From NCBI GenBank assembly GCA_029098225.1, contig JAQXNX010000027.1, positions 21,379 through 85,378 on the forward strand: a DNA stretch of 64,000 bases, given 5' to 3'. Positions 8,446-16,875 of this stretch are shown piece by piece. The DNA comes from Spirochaetales bacterium. GTDB taxonomy: Bacteria > Spirochaetota > Spirochaetia > Treponematales > Treponemataceae. The notes beneath the pieces were generated by a model. The model did no database searches. It had not been told where the DNA came from and was given only the letters and a program-made list of their open reading frames with translations. Each line of letters opens with the position of its first letter. Positions within the stretch are counted from its first letter, which is position 1. The position numbers and the translations under genes were made by a program.

Positions 8446-8877
8446 ATGGCACTTACTACTGATATCAAATCACTTTTACCACACCGCGAACCTTTTCTTT
8501 TTGTAGACGCAATTCTTTCTGCAGATGAAAAAGGCTGCGTTTGTGAGCATACATTTACAGAAAACGAATTTTTCTTTAAAGGACACTTTCCTGAATACCC
8601 TGTAGTTCCTGGAGTTATTCTTTGTGAAACTATGGCACAGGCAGGAGGAGCTGCTTTGCGTTACCTCAACATTGTTCCGGGAAATGCGCTTTTCTTCTTT
8701 GCTACTTTGGATAAGGTAAAATTCCGCAATCAGGTTCGACCGGGCGACAAGGTTCGCATGGAAATAGAATTCCTCCGCAACAGCCCAAAGATGATTAAAC
8801 AGGCCGGCAAAGCCTACGTAGGCGACACCCTCTGCGCCGAAGCTGAGTGGATGTGCCTGGTAGGCAGCGCCAACTAA
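8446..8877 (+). CDS. fabZ: 3-hydroxyacyl-ACP dehydratase
   Basis: 143 residues from the ATG at 8446 with GAGGA 5 bases upstream. Hot-dog fold dehydratase of the fatty-acid elongation cycle, turning 3-hydroxyacyl-ACP into trans-2-enoyl-ACP. The catalytic histidine lies in KGHFPEYPVVPGV (His47) and the glutamate in ILCETMAQAGG (Glu61), the standard FabZ pair. It begins at LLPHREPFLFVD as expected. It is on the same strand as fabD and fabF but is separated from them by the toxin-antitoxin pair and a barrel gene. The terminator just upstream leaves no obvious promoter, so some read-through is likely. Confidence 0.92.
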   Translation: MALTTDIKSLLPHREPFLFVDAILSADEKGCVCEHTFTENEFFFKGHFPEYPVVPGVILCETMAQAGGAALRYLNIVPGNALFFFATLDKVKFRNQVRPGDKVRMEIEFLRNSPKMIKQAGKAYVGDTLCAEAEWMCLVGSAN

Positions 8878-9115
8878 GCACATCTGCGAGGAGAGTGGAA
8901 TCGCAGTGCGCGTGAGCGTACACGTATATAAACTTCCATACAGATAGCGGCGGGCTTGCCCGACGCATGTGTCTCGTCGGCGCAGCGAACTAAGTGAGCG
9001 AGCCGACGAAGTACAATAACTTCCTTACACAACGCGGCGCCGCAGGCGACGCATGTGTTTGGTTGGTTCTGAAAACTAAACATATTTATGAGCCGAGTGG
9101 AATCTACTTCCACAC
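8878..9115. repeat. GC-rich intergenic block of imperfect ~86-bp tandem repeats
   Basis: This block fills most of the 317-base gap between fabZ and the aspartate kinase. AACTTCC-TACA followed by CGACGCATGTGT occurs near 8931 and again near 9018 (offset 87); ACTTCCACACA recurs near 9105 (offset about 86). GAGTGGAATC occurs near 8893 and 9095. Inverted repeats inside include CTGCGA/TCGCAG and GTCGGC/GCCGAC. It is clearly more GC-rich than the neighbouring genes. No convincing open frame was seen. Confidence 0.6.
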
Positions 9116-9158
9116 ATCATTATAAATCACTATAATCAGTTTATCGCGAAAAAATAGA

Positions 9159-9177
9159 TTCCGGGGCAAGCCCGGAA
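9159..9177. repeat. Short palindrome just before the aspartate kinase start
   Basis: TTCCGGG and CCCGGAA pair exactly around GCAAG. The phrase resembles a small dispersed palindrome seen in many bacterial genomes (from memory, unverified). It ends 17 bases before the ATG at 9195. Confidence 0.55.
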
Positions 9178-9194
9178 TGACACAAGGACATATT

Positions 9195-10520
9195 ATGATA
9201 GTAATGAAATTCGGTGGCTCATCTGTAGCCAATGCTGAGAGAATTAAGCATGTTGCTTCTATTATTAAGGCTTATCAGGACAAGCGCCCGGCAGTTGTTC
9301 TTTCTGCTATGGGTGATACAACTGACCATCTTCTTGAGGCAGCTGATAAGGCTGTGGAAGGCGTAGTTGATGTTGCGGGAGTTGCAAAGCTTCACGAGGA
9401 TACTGCTGGCGAACTTGGAATCAATATTGAAACAATCCAGGCTCTTTTGACTGAATTAAAACAGCTGCTCACCGGAATTTCAATGCTTAAAGAAATCTCA
9501 AAACGTTCCCGCGATTATCTTGTAAGCTTTGGTGAACGTATGTCTGTGCGCATGATGGCGGCTTATCTTGAGTCTCAGGGAATACCTGCTAAGTTTTATG
9601 ATGCCTGGGATATCGGAATTGTATCTGATTCAAACTATATGTCTGCAGAGCTTTTGGACGAGGTTTGGGAAAATATTCCTTCTCACCTCAATGCCTACAA
9701 GAACGGTACAGACAATCATATTCCTATTGTAACCGGCTTTATTGCAAAGGACAAAAAAGGAAATATTACAACTCTTGGCCGCGGCGGTTCTGACCTTACT
9801 GCAACTATGATTGGTGCGGCTATGCGCGCTGATGAAGTTCAGACCTGGAAGGACGTAGACGGTATTCTTACAACTGACCCTCGTGTTGTAAAAGAGGCTA
9901 AGCCTGTTCCTGAAGTTACTTATGAAGAGGCTCAGGAGCTTGCTATGTTTGGAGCTCAGGTTCTGCATCCGCGTAGCATGCTGCCTGTTCGCAAAACTGG
10001 AACTCCGGTTCGCGTAAAGAACTCTTATAATATTACAAGCCCGGGCTCTATTATCGTAGAAAAGCATAATGGTAAGGTACCTCCGGTTTGTGCAATTACA
10101 ACTGTAAAGCACATTACTTTGATTGATATTATCTCTTCGCGCATGCTGGGTGCTGCAGGCTTCCTTGCTCACGTTTTCAACAATTTCCTTAAATGGAATA
10201 TCAGTATTGATGTAATTGCTACTTCTGAGGTTTCTGTTTCGCTTACTGTAAATACAAAGGCTGATTTAAGTGGACTTGTAAAAGACCTTGAACAGGCCAG
10301 TGAAGTTACTGTTAGAACAGGAAAATCAATCGTTACAATAATTTGTGATGCTGCTCACTCAAGTGCAATTCTTGCAAGCGGTTTTGAAGCTCTTGCAGAT
10401 GAAGGCATTAATGTGCAGATGATTTCTCAGGGTGCCAGCAAGGTAAACATCAGTATGATTGTTGATGATGACGAAGCTGACCGCACGGTTCAGATTTTGC
10501 ATAACGCTTATTTTAGCTAA
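9195..10520 (+). CDS. lysC: Aspartate kinase
   Basis: 441 residues from the ATG at 9195, chosen for the AAGGA six bases upstream; the ATG at 9177 lies in the palindrome and has none. The amino-acid kinase domain shows MKFGGSSVANAERI, VVLSAMGDTTDHL, VSFGERMSVRMMA, GRGGSDLTATMIGAA and WKDVDGILTTDPRVV. The last 130 residues carry two ACT-type regulatory domains, so lysine or threonine feedback is likely. It phosphorylates aspartate in the first step of the lysine, diaminopimelate, threonine and methionine pathways. dapB is the next gene. The protein is a single-function kinase, with no fused homoserine dehydrogenase. Confidence 0.93.
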   Translation: MIVMKFGGSSVANAERIKHVASIIKAYQDKRPAVVLSAMGDTTDHLLEAADKAVEGVVDVAGVAKLHEDTAGELGINIETIQALLTELKQLLTGISMLKEISKRSRDYLVSFGERMSVRMMAAYLESQGIPAKFYDAWDIGIVSDSNYMSAELLDEVWENIPSHLNAYKNGTDNHIPIVTGFIAKDKKGNITTLGRGGSDLTATMIGAAMRADEVQTWKDVDGILTTDPRVVKEAKPVPEVTYEEAQELAMFGAQVLHPRSMLPVRKTGTPVRVKNSYNITSPGSIIVEKHNGKVPPVCAITTVKHITLIDIISSRMLGAAGFLAHVFNNFLKWNISIDVIATSEVSVSLTVNTKADLSGLVKDLEQASEVTVRTGKSIVTIICDAAHSSAILASGFEALADEGINVQMISQGASKVNISMIVDDDEADRTVQILHNAYFS

Positions 10521-10702
10521 TAGCGGGTTTTAGGGCGGCAGCCCTAGGAGAGAGGGTAGCACGCAACGCGCTCGATTAATCTCGCGAGCCATTCTTTCGA
10601 TGAGCCTAAAAAATGCAGTGCATTTTTTTTAACGGCTCTTCGATTTCAGGCAAGTGCGGGCGTAGGGGGAGACTTCCCCCTCCTTTATGATGGAGGTTTT
10701 AT
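10521..10702. other. Hairpin-rich gap between lysC and dapB
   Basis: Three inverted repeats are visible: TAGGGC/GCCCTA at 10531-10546; AAAAAATGCA/TGCATTTTTT at 10608-10628, enclosed by GAGCC/GGCTC at 10602-10606 and 10634-10638 and able to act as a terminator; and AGGGGGA/TCCCCCT at 10664-10681. The last lies just ahead of the dapB ribosome-binding site. No riboswitch class was recognised. Confidence 0.6.
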
Positions 10703-11482
10703 ATGAAGATAGCTTTAGTTGGATATGGAAAAATGGGACACATGATTGAGCAGGCTGCAAAGCGTGCAGGTCATGAAGTTGTTGCTACAATTGATGTTGT
10801 TGCAGAGGATGCTTCTGTAAAAATTGCAGCAGGAGATGGAGAAGCTGTAGTTCGTGCTGTAAAATCTAGCGGAGCAGAGGGAATAATTGAATTTTCTCAT
10901 CCAACAGCAGTAATGGGAAATATAAAGGCATTGCTCCCTCTTGGACTTCCAATTGTCGTAGGTACAACTGGATGGAATGACAAAAAAGATGAAGTTGCTG
11001 AGCTTGCAAAAAATGTTGGTGGAGCAATTATGACTTCGGCTAATTTTTCTATTGGCGTAAATATGTTTTACAAAATTGTAGAAGAAGCTTCAAAAATTAT
11101 GGCGGAGTTTTCTGAATATGATGTTGCAACCTGGGAAGCTCATCATAACCAGAAGGCAGATAGCCCTAGTGGAACTGCTCTCGAAGTTGCAAGACGTGTA
11201 ATGCTCGGCAATCCTTCTAAAACAGAAATTGTTACTGATGCTTTTCATGAGCGTCCAAAGGCAAATCAGCTGCATGTAAGTTCTACACGTTGTGGAAATA
11301 TTCCGGGAACTCATAAGGTTTTCTTTGATGGAACTGCAGATACAATTGAATTAACTCATACAGCAAGAAGCCGTGAAGGCTTTGCAAATGGAGCTGTTAA
11401 GGCTCTGGAAAAACTTGATTCAGGTTTAAAAAGCGGCCGTCTTGTAAAAGGAAAACTTTTTGAATGGGACGACCTGTTTTAA
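10703..11482 (+). CDS. dapB: 4-hydroxy-tetrahydrodipicolinate reductase
   Basis: 259 residues with GGAGG upstream of the ATG. The N-terminal Rossmann motif VGYGKMGHMI binds NAD(P)H. VGTTGWN, the catalytic EAHHNQKADSPSGTAL segment and GTHKVFFDG are diagnostic. It reduces 4-hydroxy-tetrahydrodipicolinate in lysine and diaminopimelate synthesis, matching the aspartate kinase upstream. The gene converges on the next one with a two-base gap and no terminator between them, so transcripts from the two strands probably overlap. Confidence 0.95.
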   Translation: MKIALVGYGKMGHMIEQAAKRAGHEVVATIDVVAEDASVKIAAGDGEAVVRAVKSSGAEGIIEFSHPTAVMGNIKALLPLGLPIVVGTTGWNDKKDEVAELAKNVGGAIMTSANFSIGVNMFYKIVEEASKIMAEFSEYDVATWEAHHNQKADSPSGTALEVARRVMLGNPSKTEIVTDAFHERPKANQLHVSSTRCGNIPGTHKVFFDGTADTIELTHTARSREGFANGAVKALEKLDSGLKSGRLVKGKLFEWDDLF

Positions 11483-11484
11483 TT

Positions 11485-12204
11485 CTATAAAATAAAAACC
11501 ATTAAGTTTGAAAGGCAGATTGCAAATTGCGAAAGTATAATTGCAGTCTGCCTTATTTCTTTTGCGAATCGTACATTTTTGTAAACAGATTCTATCAGAT
11601 AAAAAATAATAGAGAATAATAATAAAATCATTCCAATAAAAAGAATTAGATTATTAATTTTATGATTGTAAATTAATGCAACAAAGCTTGCATAGACAAG
11701 AAATTCAATAGCGGCAATTGTAATAATGAGGACAAAATTTTTTTTGATGGAAAAATTCGTTCCTTTTGAAGAAATAAGAAATAAGGTTGTAACAATAATT
11801 CCAAGAAAGATAATTACTGAAAAAATTGTAAGCCATGCAGGCGGCGTATAAATATAGAAAATTGTTTTATAAAAATTTATCCAGACAAAAACTCCCGCAA
11901 GGTAGAAAATCTTGGCAGCAATCATAGTTATTTTGTGTTTATTTAAAATCATCATAATCTGGAAAATCCAGAAAAAGAAAATTGCAATTATAGAATACTG
12001 AATGCAGTGATATGAATCCGGGGTATATCTAAAATGAAACAAAAGTGGATTTATAGTAAACAAAGGAAGCAGAAATATAGAAGTAATTTTTGTAATTAAT
12101 TCTTTTTTTATAAAATAAGAAGTTATAAAAAGTCCAAAAGTTATAATAAAAAGTGCTGCAAAAAGCCAGTTAATTGGTTCCATATTCTGCATTTTATCAT
12201 ACAT
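11485..12204 (-). CDS. Polytopic membrane protein of unknown function
   Basis: 239 residues, with seven or so hydrophobic helices spread evenly from residue 12 to the C terminus and lysine-rich loops between them. An AAGG lies just upstream of the ATG at 12204. The layout vaguely resembles YwaF- or YhhN-like seven-helix families, but I cannot assign one. It sits alone between the convergent dapB and a divergent small secreted protein. No catalytic motif could be read. Confidence 0.6.
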   Translation of the reverse strand: MYDKMQNMEPINWLFAALFIITFGLFITSYFIKKELITKITSIFLLPLFTINPLLFHFRYTPDSYHCIQYSIIAIFFFWIFQIMMILNKHKITMIAAKIFYLAGVFVWINFYKTIFYIYTPPAWLTIFSVIIFLGIIVTTLFLISSKGTNFSIKKNFVLIITIAAIEFLVYASFVALIYNHKINNLILFIGMILLLFSIIFYLIESVYKNVRFAKEIRQTAIILSQFAICLSNLMVFIL

Positions 12205-12308
12205 TGACCTTTTTTTGCAAATTTGCTATTTGTTAAGTATCATTTGAAGCGTAATTTCACGTAACCATGTAATATTGTTACTGTGGAATTATACAGGAGG
12301 TCTAAAAA

Positions 12309-12731
12309 ATGAAAAAAATTATTATTGCTGCATTGTTTGCTGTGGGAGCTGTTTTTGCACTTAGCGCAGAGGATTCTGTTGATGTTTCTGTCGTAAGAGG
12401 TGTTAAGTATCCTGCAGGCGTAGATGCACCAACTGGAGTATGGCACGATGCTAAATGGGATGCAGACTGGGAATTTGCTACAAACAGCATTGTTCTTAAG
12501 AAAGATGGTAAAGTAATTTATGATTTTACAAATACTGCAGAAAACTTTAAAGCTTCTGCCGGGCTTTCTGGACTTACAGTAACATTTGATTGTTCTGAAA
12601 CTGGCCGTTCATATAAATTTGTAAAACCAATTTCTTTGAATGCTGATCTTGATATGACAATTGACCGCAACGATGTTCCTGCAAAAGATCCAAACAAGCA
12701 TTACGAAACAAAAATTACCTGGAATAAATAA
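12309..12731 (+). CDS. Small secreted protein of unknown function
   Basis: 140 residues. Residues 1-20 are a signal peptide (MKKIIIAALFAVGAVFALSA) and the rest is a mostly beta-rich soluble domain with no cysteine pair or known motif; WHDAKWDADWEFA near residue 45 is the most distinctive stretch. AGGAGG lies about 7 bases before the ATG, and a strong terminator follows, so it is a single-gene unit. Probably periplasmic. I do not recognise a family. Confidence 0.65.
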   Translation: MKKIIIAALFAVGAVFALSAEDSVDVSVVRGVKYPAGVDAPTGVWHDAKWDADWEFATNSIVLKKDGKVIYDFTNTAENFKASAGLSGLTVTFDCSETGRSYKFVKPISLNADLDMTIDRNDVPAKDPNKHYETKITWNK

Positions 12732-12759
12732 ATTTCAGTATTGAAAAATATGTTTAAAA

Positions 12760-12800
12760 AAAGAGGTCTTTCAAAATTACGAAAGACCTCTTTTTTTTTT
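12760..12800 (+). terminator. Strong intrinsic terminator
   Basis: A perfect 13-bp stem AAAGAGGTCTTTC / GAAAGACCTCTTT with an 8-base loop, followed by T's to 12800. It ends the small secreted protein gene and, because the stem begins with A's, may also work for the permease on the other strand. Confidence 0.9.
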
Positions 12801-12865
12801 CGAGCACATTTTTACAAAACAAAAAAATGCTTGAATTAAACAATGACGTTTACGACATTGTTTGA

Positions 12866-14242
12866 TTATGCGTCTTCTTTAGAAAGAATTACATTTGTAA
12901 GAATTCCAAGAATTAAAGCGCAGGCAACTGTTGTAATTGTTACTTTTCCAAAAGAGATTGAGAATCCTCCAACACCAGTAATGAGGATAACAGAAGCTAC
13001 AAAGAGATTTCTGTTTTTGTTTAAATCTACACTCTGGAACATCTTCAATCCCGAAACTGCAATAAAGCCGTAAAGTGCAATACAAACTCCTCCCATTACA
13101 CAAGAAGGAATAGTTTCTAAGAATGCAACAATAGGAGTAATCATAGAAAGAATAAGGCAGCAGAATGCACAGCCCCAGATAGAAACTACAGACGCATTTC
13201 GTGTAATTGCTACACAACCAATTGATTCACCATAAGTTGTATTTGGACATCCGCCAAATAAAGCTCCTGCCATAGAACCGATTCCGTCTCCTAAAAGAGT
13301 TCTGTTAAGACCCGGTTCCTTAAGAAGATCTTTTCCAACAATTGTAGAAAGATTTTTATGGTCTGCAATATGCTCTGCAAAAACTACAAAAGCAACAGGA
13401 ACATATGCTGTAAAGAGAGTAAGAAGATAAGTTCCAGATATTCCTTTTAAGCCGTCTGTACCACCAAGCATAAATGTAAATTTAGGGAATGAAAAGTAGG
13501 AACTGAATTTTGACCAGTCGAGGGATGTAAGGGCAGAGTAGTTTATAACTATTAAATTAGAGTTTCCGCTGATTTTTCCGATTAATGCAAAGACTGAAGC
13601 GCAAAGGTAACCTGCGAGAATACCTAAGATAAAAGGAATCAGTTTCCCCATTTTTTTCCCGTAAGTTGCAAAAAGCATTGTTACTCCGAGTGTGACAATC
13701 GCACATATAATTGCAATATAATATGCAGCTGTATGAGCTCCATCTGCTAATACTACTGGAGCAACGTTAGACTTCATTGCATCTCCAACTGCATTTCCTG
13801 CAAGTGAAAGTCCGATAATTGCAACTGTTGGACCGATAATTACCGGTGGCATTAATTTGTTAATCCATTCTACACCAAAAGCCTTTACAATAATGGAAAT
13901 GATTACATATACAAGGCCTGCCATTACAGCACCAATTATAAGTCCCCAATAACCTGCGGCCATAGATGCTGCACCGGCAAAAGCTGTGCTCATTGAACCA
14001 ATGAAAGCAAAAGAACTTCCTAAAAAAACAGGGCTGGAACTTTTTGTAAACAATAAGTAAACAATAGATCCAACCCCTGCGCCGAATAATGCAGCCGATG
14101 CTGTAAGTTCACATCCGCAATTTCCGTTAATAATAGCCGGAACTGCAATAGTAGCAGCCATAATTGCAAGCAGCTGCTGCAATGCAAACAGTACAACTTT
14201 ACCAAATTTTGGTTTGTCTTTGATTCCGTAAATCAAATCCAT
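12866..14242 (-). CDS. uraA: Uracil/xanthine permease, NCS2 family
   Basis: 458 residues with about 12-14 membrane segments. NCS2 features: AATIAVPAIINGN near the start, PVFLGSSFAFIGS, VPVAFVVFAEHIADHKNL (glutamate matching the UraA substrate-binding Glu) and FGGCPNTTYGESIG (second conserved Glu). This wording fits proton-coupled uracil transporters better than xanthine ones. AAGGAG lies upstream of the ATG. The gene is divergent from the DUF2974-like gene; the 89-base gap holds an AT-rich stretch near 14275-14291 that could supply -10 boxes for both. A dyad AAACAATG/CATTGTTT (12838-12863) lies just past the stop. Confidence 0.88.
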   Translation of the reverse strand: MDLIYGIKDKPKFGKVVLFALQQLLAIMAATIAVPAIINGNCGCELTASAALFGAGVGSIVYLLFTKSSSPVFLGSSFAFIGSMSTAFAGAASMAAGYWGLIIGAVMAGLVYVIISIIVKAFGVEWINKLMPPVIIGPTVAIIGLSLAGNAVGDAMKSNVAPVVLADGAHTAAYYIAIICAIVTLGVTMLFATYGKKMGKLIPFILGILAGYLCASVFALIGKISGNSNLIVINYSALTSLDWSKFSSYFSFPKFTFMLGGTDGLKGISGTYLLTLFTAYVPVAFVVFAEHIADHKNLSTIVGKDLLKEPGLNRTLLGDGIGSMAGALFGGCPNTTYGESIGCVAITRNASVVSIWGCAFCCLILSMITPIVAFLETIPSCVMGGVCIALYGFIAVSGLKMFQSVDLNKNRNLFVASVILITGVGGFSISFGKVTITTVACALILGILTNVILSKEDA

Positions 14243-14331
14243 TTTAATAACTCCTTTTTCATTGTTGATTTTAAACTATTATATTATATTAAAAGAAGGT
14301 GGTAAAGAATTTTTCCATATAGAGGATTTTT

Positions 14332-15441
14332 ATGGCAGATTTATTTGATTATATTTCCTGGCGCGGGGACATTCCTTTTTCACAGGTTCCGTTTGGAAAA
14401 CTTGATGCTTTAATGCTTGCTCATCTTTCTTATTCACTTTTTGATGGTCTTGTTCCTTCTGATTTTTCCAGCGTAAAAACTCTTGAGCAGCTTTCAAACG
14501 ATTTTAAAAAATCAAGTGATTATAAGGAACGTATTAATATAGGATTTTTGATTAATAAACGAACAGCCGAGCTTATGGAAAAATGCGCGGCTTCGGAAAG
14601 ATTCAGAAATATAAAAATCTGCGGTTATAAAAATATTTTCGATGAAAGCAAAGTTGAACAGTTTGCCGCCATGACTTTTATAATTGATGATATAAATTGT
14701 ATAGCTTATCGTGGAACCGATGATACACTTATCGGCTGGCAGGAGGATTTTAATATTGCTTATCTTGAAGAGATTCCTTCTCAAAAAGATGCACTTGTTT
14801 ATTTTTCTGAAGCAGCCAAAAACTTGAAGGGAAAATTTATAATTGCAGGTCATTCAAAGGGAGGAAATCTTGCAGTTAATACAGCTGTAAACTGCGGAGA
14901 AAAAAATCAGAACAGAATAAAGACAATTTATAATTTTGATGGTCCGGGTTTCTTTCCTGATTTTTTTGAAAAACCGGAATATAAAAAAATAGAAGACAGA
15001 CTTGTTTCTGTTTATCCGGAACTGTCTGTTGTGGGAATGATTTTTTCTCATCCAGAAAAATATGAAATTGTAGAAAGTTCAGGATTTGCAATTATGCAGC
15101 ATGATGCCATGACCTGGCAGCTAATGGGCAATAGTTTTATAAACAAAAAAGATTTTTCAAAGGAAAGTAAAGTTTTTCATAAAGCATTTAACCGCTGGAT
15201 AGATAAACTTACTGTTGAACAGCGCAAAAAATTTGTAAATGCTCTTTTTGAGATTATTAATGCTTCTGGTGCAAAGACAAATACTGAACTTGAAAAGAAT
15301 GCATTTGCTTCTTCTGCAAAAATGTTTGCAGCCTATACAGCGCTTGATAAGCAGACAAAAAAAGAAGTTAAAAATATTTTAAGCGTATTAAAAGGAGCTG
15401 TTCATTCATCTTTGCCGTTTATAAAATTTGCGGATATCTGA
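14332..15441 (+). CDS. DUF2974-type alpha/beta-hydrolase (lipase-like)
   Basis: 369 residues, starting at an ATG with GAGG upstream. The N-terminal MADLFDYISWRGDIPFSQVP phrase opens many DUF2974 (Mbeg1-like) proteins. FIIAGHSKGGNLAVNTAV gives a nucleophile elbow with Ser near 174, and FNFDGPGFFPDFF follows as in the family. There is no signal peptide, so it is cytoplasmic. Substrate unknown; the fold suggests an esterase or lipase. It is followed at short distance by an FHA gene, a phosphatase and a Ser/Thr kinase on the same strand. Confidence 0.75.
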   Translation: MADLFDYISWRGDIPFSQVPFGKLDALMLAHLSYSLFDGLVPSDFSSVKTLEQLSNDFKKSSDYKERINIGFLINKRTAELMEKCAASERFRNIKICGYKNIFDESKVEQFAAMTFIIDDINCIAYRGTDDTLIGWQEDFNIAYLEEIPSQKDALVYFSEAAKNLKGKFIIAGHSKGGNLAVNTAVNCGEKNQNRIKTIYNFDGPGFFPDFFEKPEYKKIEDRLVSVYPELSVVGMIFSHPEKYEIVESSGFAIMQHDAMTWQLMGNSFINKKDFSKESKVFHKAFNRWIDKLTVEQRKKFVNALFEIINASGAKTNTELEKNAFASSAKMFAAYTALDKQTKKEVKNILSVLKGAVHSSLPFIKFADI

Positions 15442-15456
15442 TGTTTGATTTATAAT
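15428..15456 (+). promoter_or_regulatory. Sigma70-type promoter of the FHA gene
   Basis: TTGCGG at 15428-15433, a 17-base spacer and a perfect TATAAT at 15451-15456, inside and just after the end of the upstream gene. Six bases separate the -10 box from the ATG at 15463, so the mRNA would be leaderless. Confidence 0.65.
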
Positions 15457-15462
15457 GTAAAT

Positions 15463-15807
15463 ATGAATGATAGTACAATTGTAACATCCAGCCCAATCGG
15501 GCAGCATTTAGATTCCATTGGAGAATCAAAGCCGGTTTCTTATCTGGTTTTCAACAAAAAAAAAGTTGAACTTGTAGCAAAAATAACTATTGGCCGCGAG
15601 TCAGATAATGATGTTGTTGTAGATAATAAGCTTGCAAGTCGTCATCATGCATTAATTCAAAAAATTAAAGATGCATATTTTATAAAAGATGATGGAAGCA
15701 CAAACGGAACCTTTATAAATGGAATCCGTATTCCAGCAGGAAAATATGTAAAGCTGAATGCTGGTGATAAAATCACAATTGGAAATGCAAATCTTGTAAT
15801 TTCATAA
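15463..15807 (+). CDS. FHA-domain phosphothreonine-binding protein
   Basis: 114 residues from the ATG at 15463; a TTG at 15445 would place the coding region over the TATAAT box. Residues about 25-114 are one FHA domain with all landmark residues: TIGRESDNDVVV, LASRHHALIQ, DGSTNGTFINGIRI and GDKITIGNA. FHA domains bind phosphothreonine peptides. A Ser/Thr kinase and a metallophosphatase follow within 1.1 kb on the same strand, so this is the likely reader of that kinase. No other domain is present. Confidence 0.88.
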   Translation: MNDSTIVTSSPIGQHLDSIGESKPVSYLVFNKKKVELVAKITIGRESDNDVVVDNKLASRHHALIQKIKDAYFIKDDGSTNGTFINGIRIPAGKYVKLNAGDKITIGNANLVIS

Positions 15808-15819
15808 AGAGTTTTTTTT

Positions 15820-16860
15820 GTGAATTATAATCAGATTAATGAAATTGATGAAATCCTCACATCCAGAACTTTATTCGGGCACGATGAAATTTTTTCTATT
15901 GCAGAAAAAATGAGTGATGCGTTAGATAACGAAGATGCTTCTTACAGACTTACAGCTCAGAATTCAAAACCGGGTTCTCTTTTAGATTTTCATAATATTG
16001 ATATTCCAGTTGTTGTAATTCCGGACCTTCATGCGCGTCCATATTTTCTTAATAATATTTTGAATTATATTCTTCCACAGGATTTTGTTTTTGGAATGAA
16101 AGAAATTTCTGTTTTTGAAGCACTTCAAAAAAATCTTGTAAATCTTGTTTTTCTTGGCGATGCGCTTCATACAGAAAGAACTACAAAAGACAGATGGTTC
16201 AAAATTGAAGAAGAATTTGATGAAGGTGTTTATGACGGCGAAAGCATGAAGGCCGAAATGAACGAAGGCCTTTCTCTTTTAATGGGACTGTATTATCTTA
16301 AAATTTCGTTTCCAAAGAATTTTCATTTTTTAAAAGGGAATCACGAAAATATTTTGAATATAAATTCTGATATAGATTATTCTTTCAGGAAATATGCCGA
16401 TGAAGGGCAGATGGTAAAGAATTTTATGCAGACTTATTATGGCGACGATATTTTGTATCTGATAAGTCTTGTAGAAAATAATCTTCCATTTGTCTATTTT
16501 GGAAAATATTGCGTTATTTCTCATGCAGAGCCAAAATTTGCTTTTACAAAAAATCAACTTATAAATGCGAGATTTGAAAAATCTGTTGCAAGATATTTAA
16601 TCTGGACAGATAATGGTGAAGCGAAAAATAATTCTGCAAAAGAAACTATAGAAAATCTTTTTGGCGATGAAGAAGAAACTTCTTTGTTCAAAGAGAATTG
16701 TATATATTTAGCAGGACACAGATGCATACGCGGAAAATACAATACTCTGCAGAATGGAAAATTTATTCAGATTCATAATCCACTCAACCAGAATATTGCA
16801 TTAGTATATAATAATAGAAAATTTAATCCGGAAACTGATATAAAAAATGTTTTAGAATAA
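15820..16860 (+). CDS. Calcineurin-like metallophosphoesterase
   Basis: 346 residues with a GTG start at 15820 (AAAGAG upstream). Metal-ligand motifs appear in order: IPDLHARPYF (Asp, His), LVFLGDALHTE (Asp), FLKGNHENI (Asn, His), VISHAEP (His) and LAGHRCIRG (His). This is the binuclear metallophosphatase set, close in layout to PPP-type phosphatases. There is no signal peptide. Lying between FHA and Ser/Thr kinase genes, it probably reverses phosphorylation by that kinase, though a nucleotide or lipid substrate cannot be excluded. Confidence 0.8.
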   Translation: MNYNQINEIDEILTSRTLFGHDEIFSIAEKMSDALDNEDASYRLTAQNSKPGSLLDFHNIDIPVVVIPDLHARPYFLNNILNYILPQDFVFGMKEISVFEALQKNLVNLVFLGDALHTERTTKDRWFKIEEEFDEGVYDGESMKAEMNEGLSLLMGLYYLKISFPKNFHFLKGNHENILNINSDIDYSFRKYADEGQMVKNFMQTYYGDDILYLISLVENNLPFVYFGKYCVISHAEPKFAFTKNQLINARFEKSVARYLIWTDNGEAKNNSAKETIENLFGDEEETSLFKENCIYLAGHRCIRGKYNTLQNGKFIQIHNPLNQNIALVYNNRKFNPETDIKNVLE

Positions 16861-16875
16861 AAAAAGGGAGAAGCT

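Noticed and set aside
8878..9115. tRNA or rRNA gene in the GC-rich block
   Set aside because: No cloverleaf with a T-arm GTTCRANNC, no CCA and no rRNA-like stretch could be found.
10521..10702. Lysine riboswitch before dapB
   Set aside because: Stems do not match the L-box layout; only simple hairpins are present.
12843..13073. Plus-strand frame opposite the uracil permease
   Set aside because: Antisense to a strongly supported NCS2 gene and lacking a ribosome-binding site.
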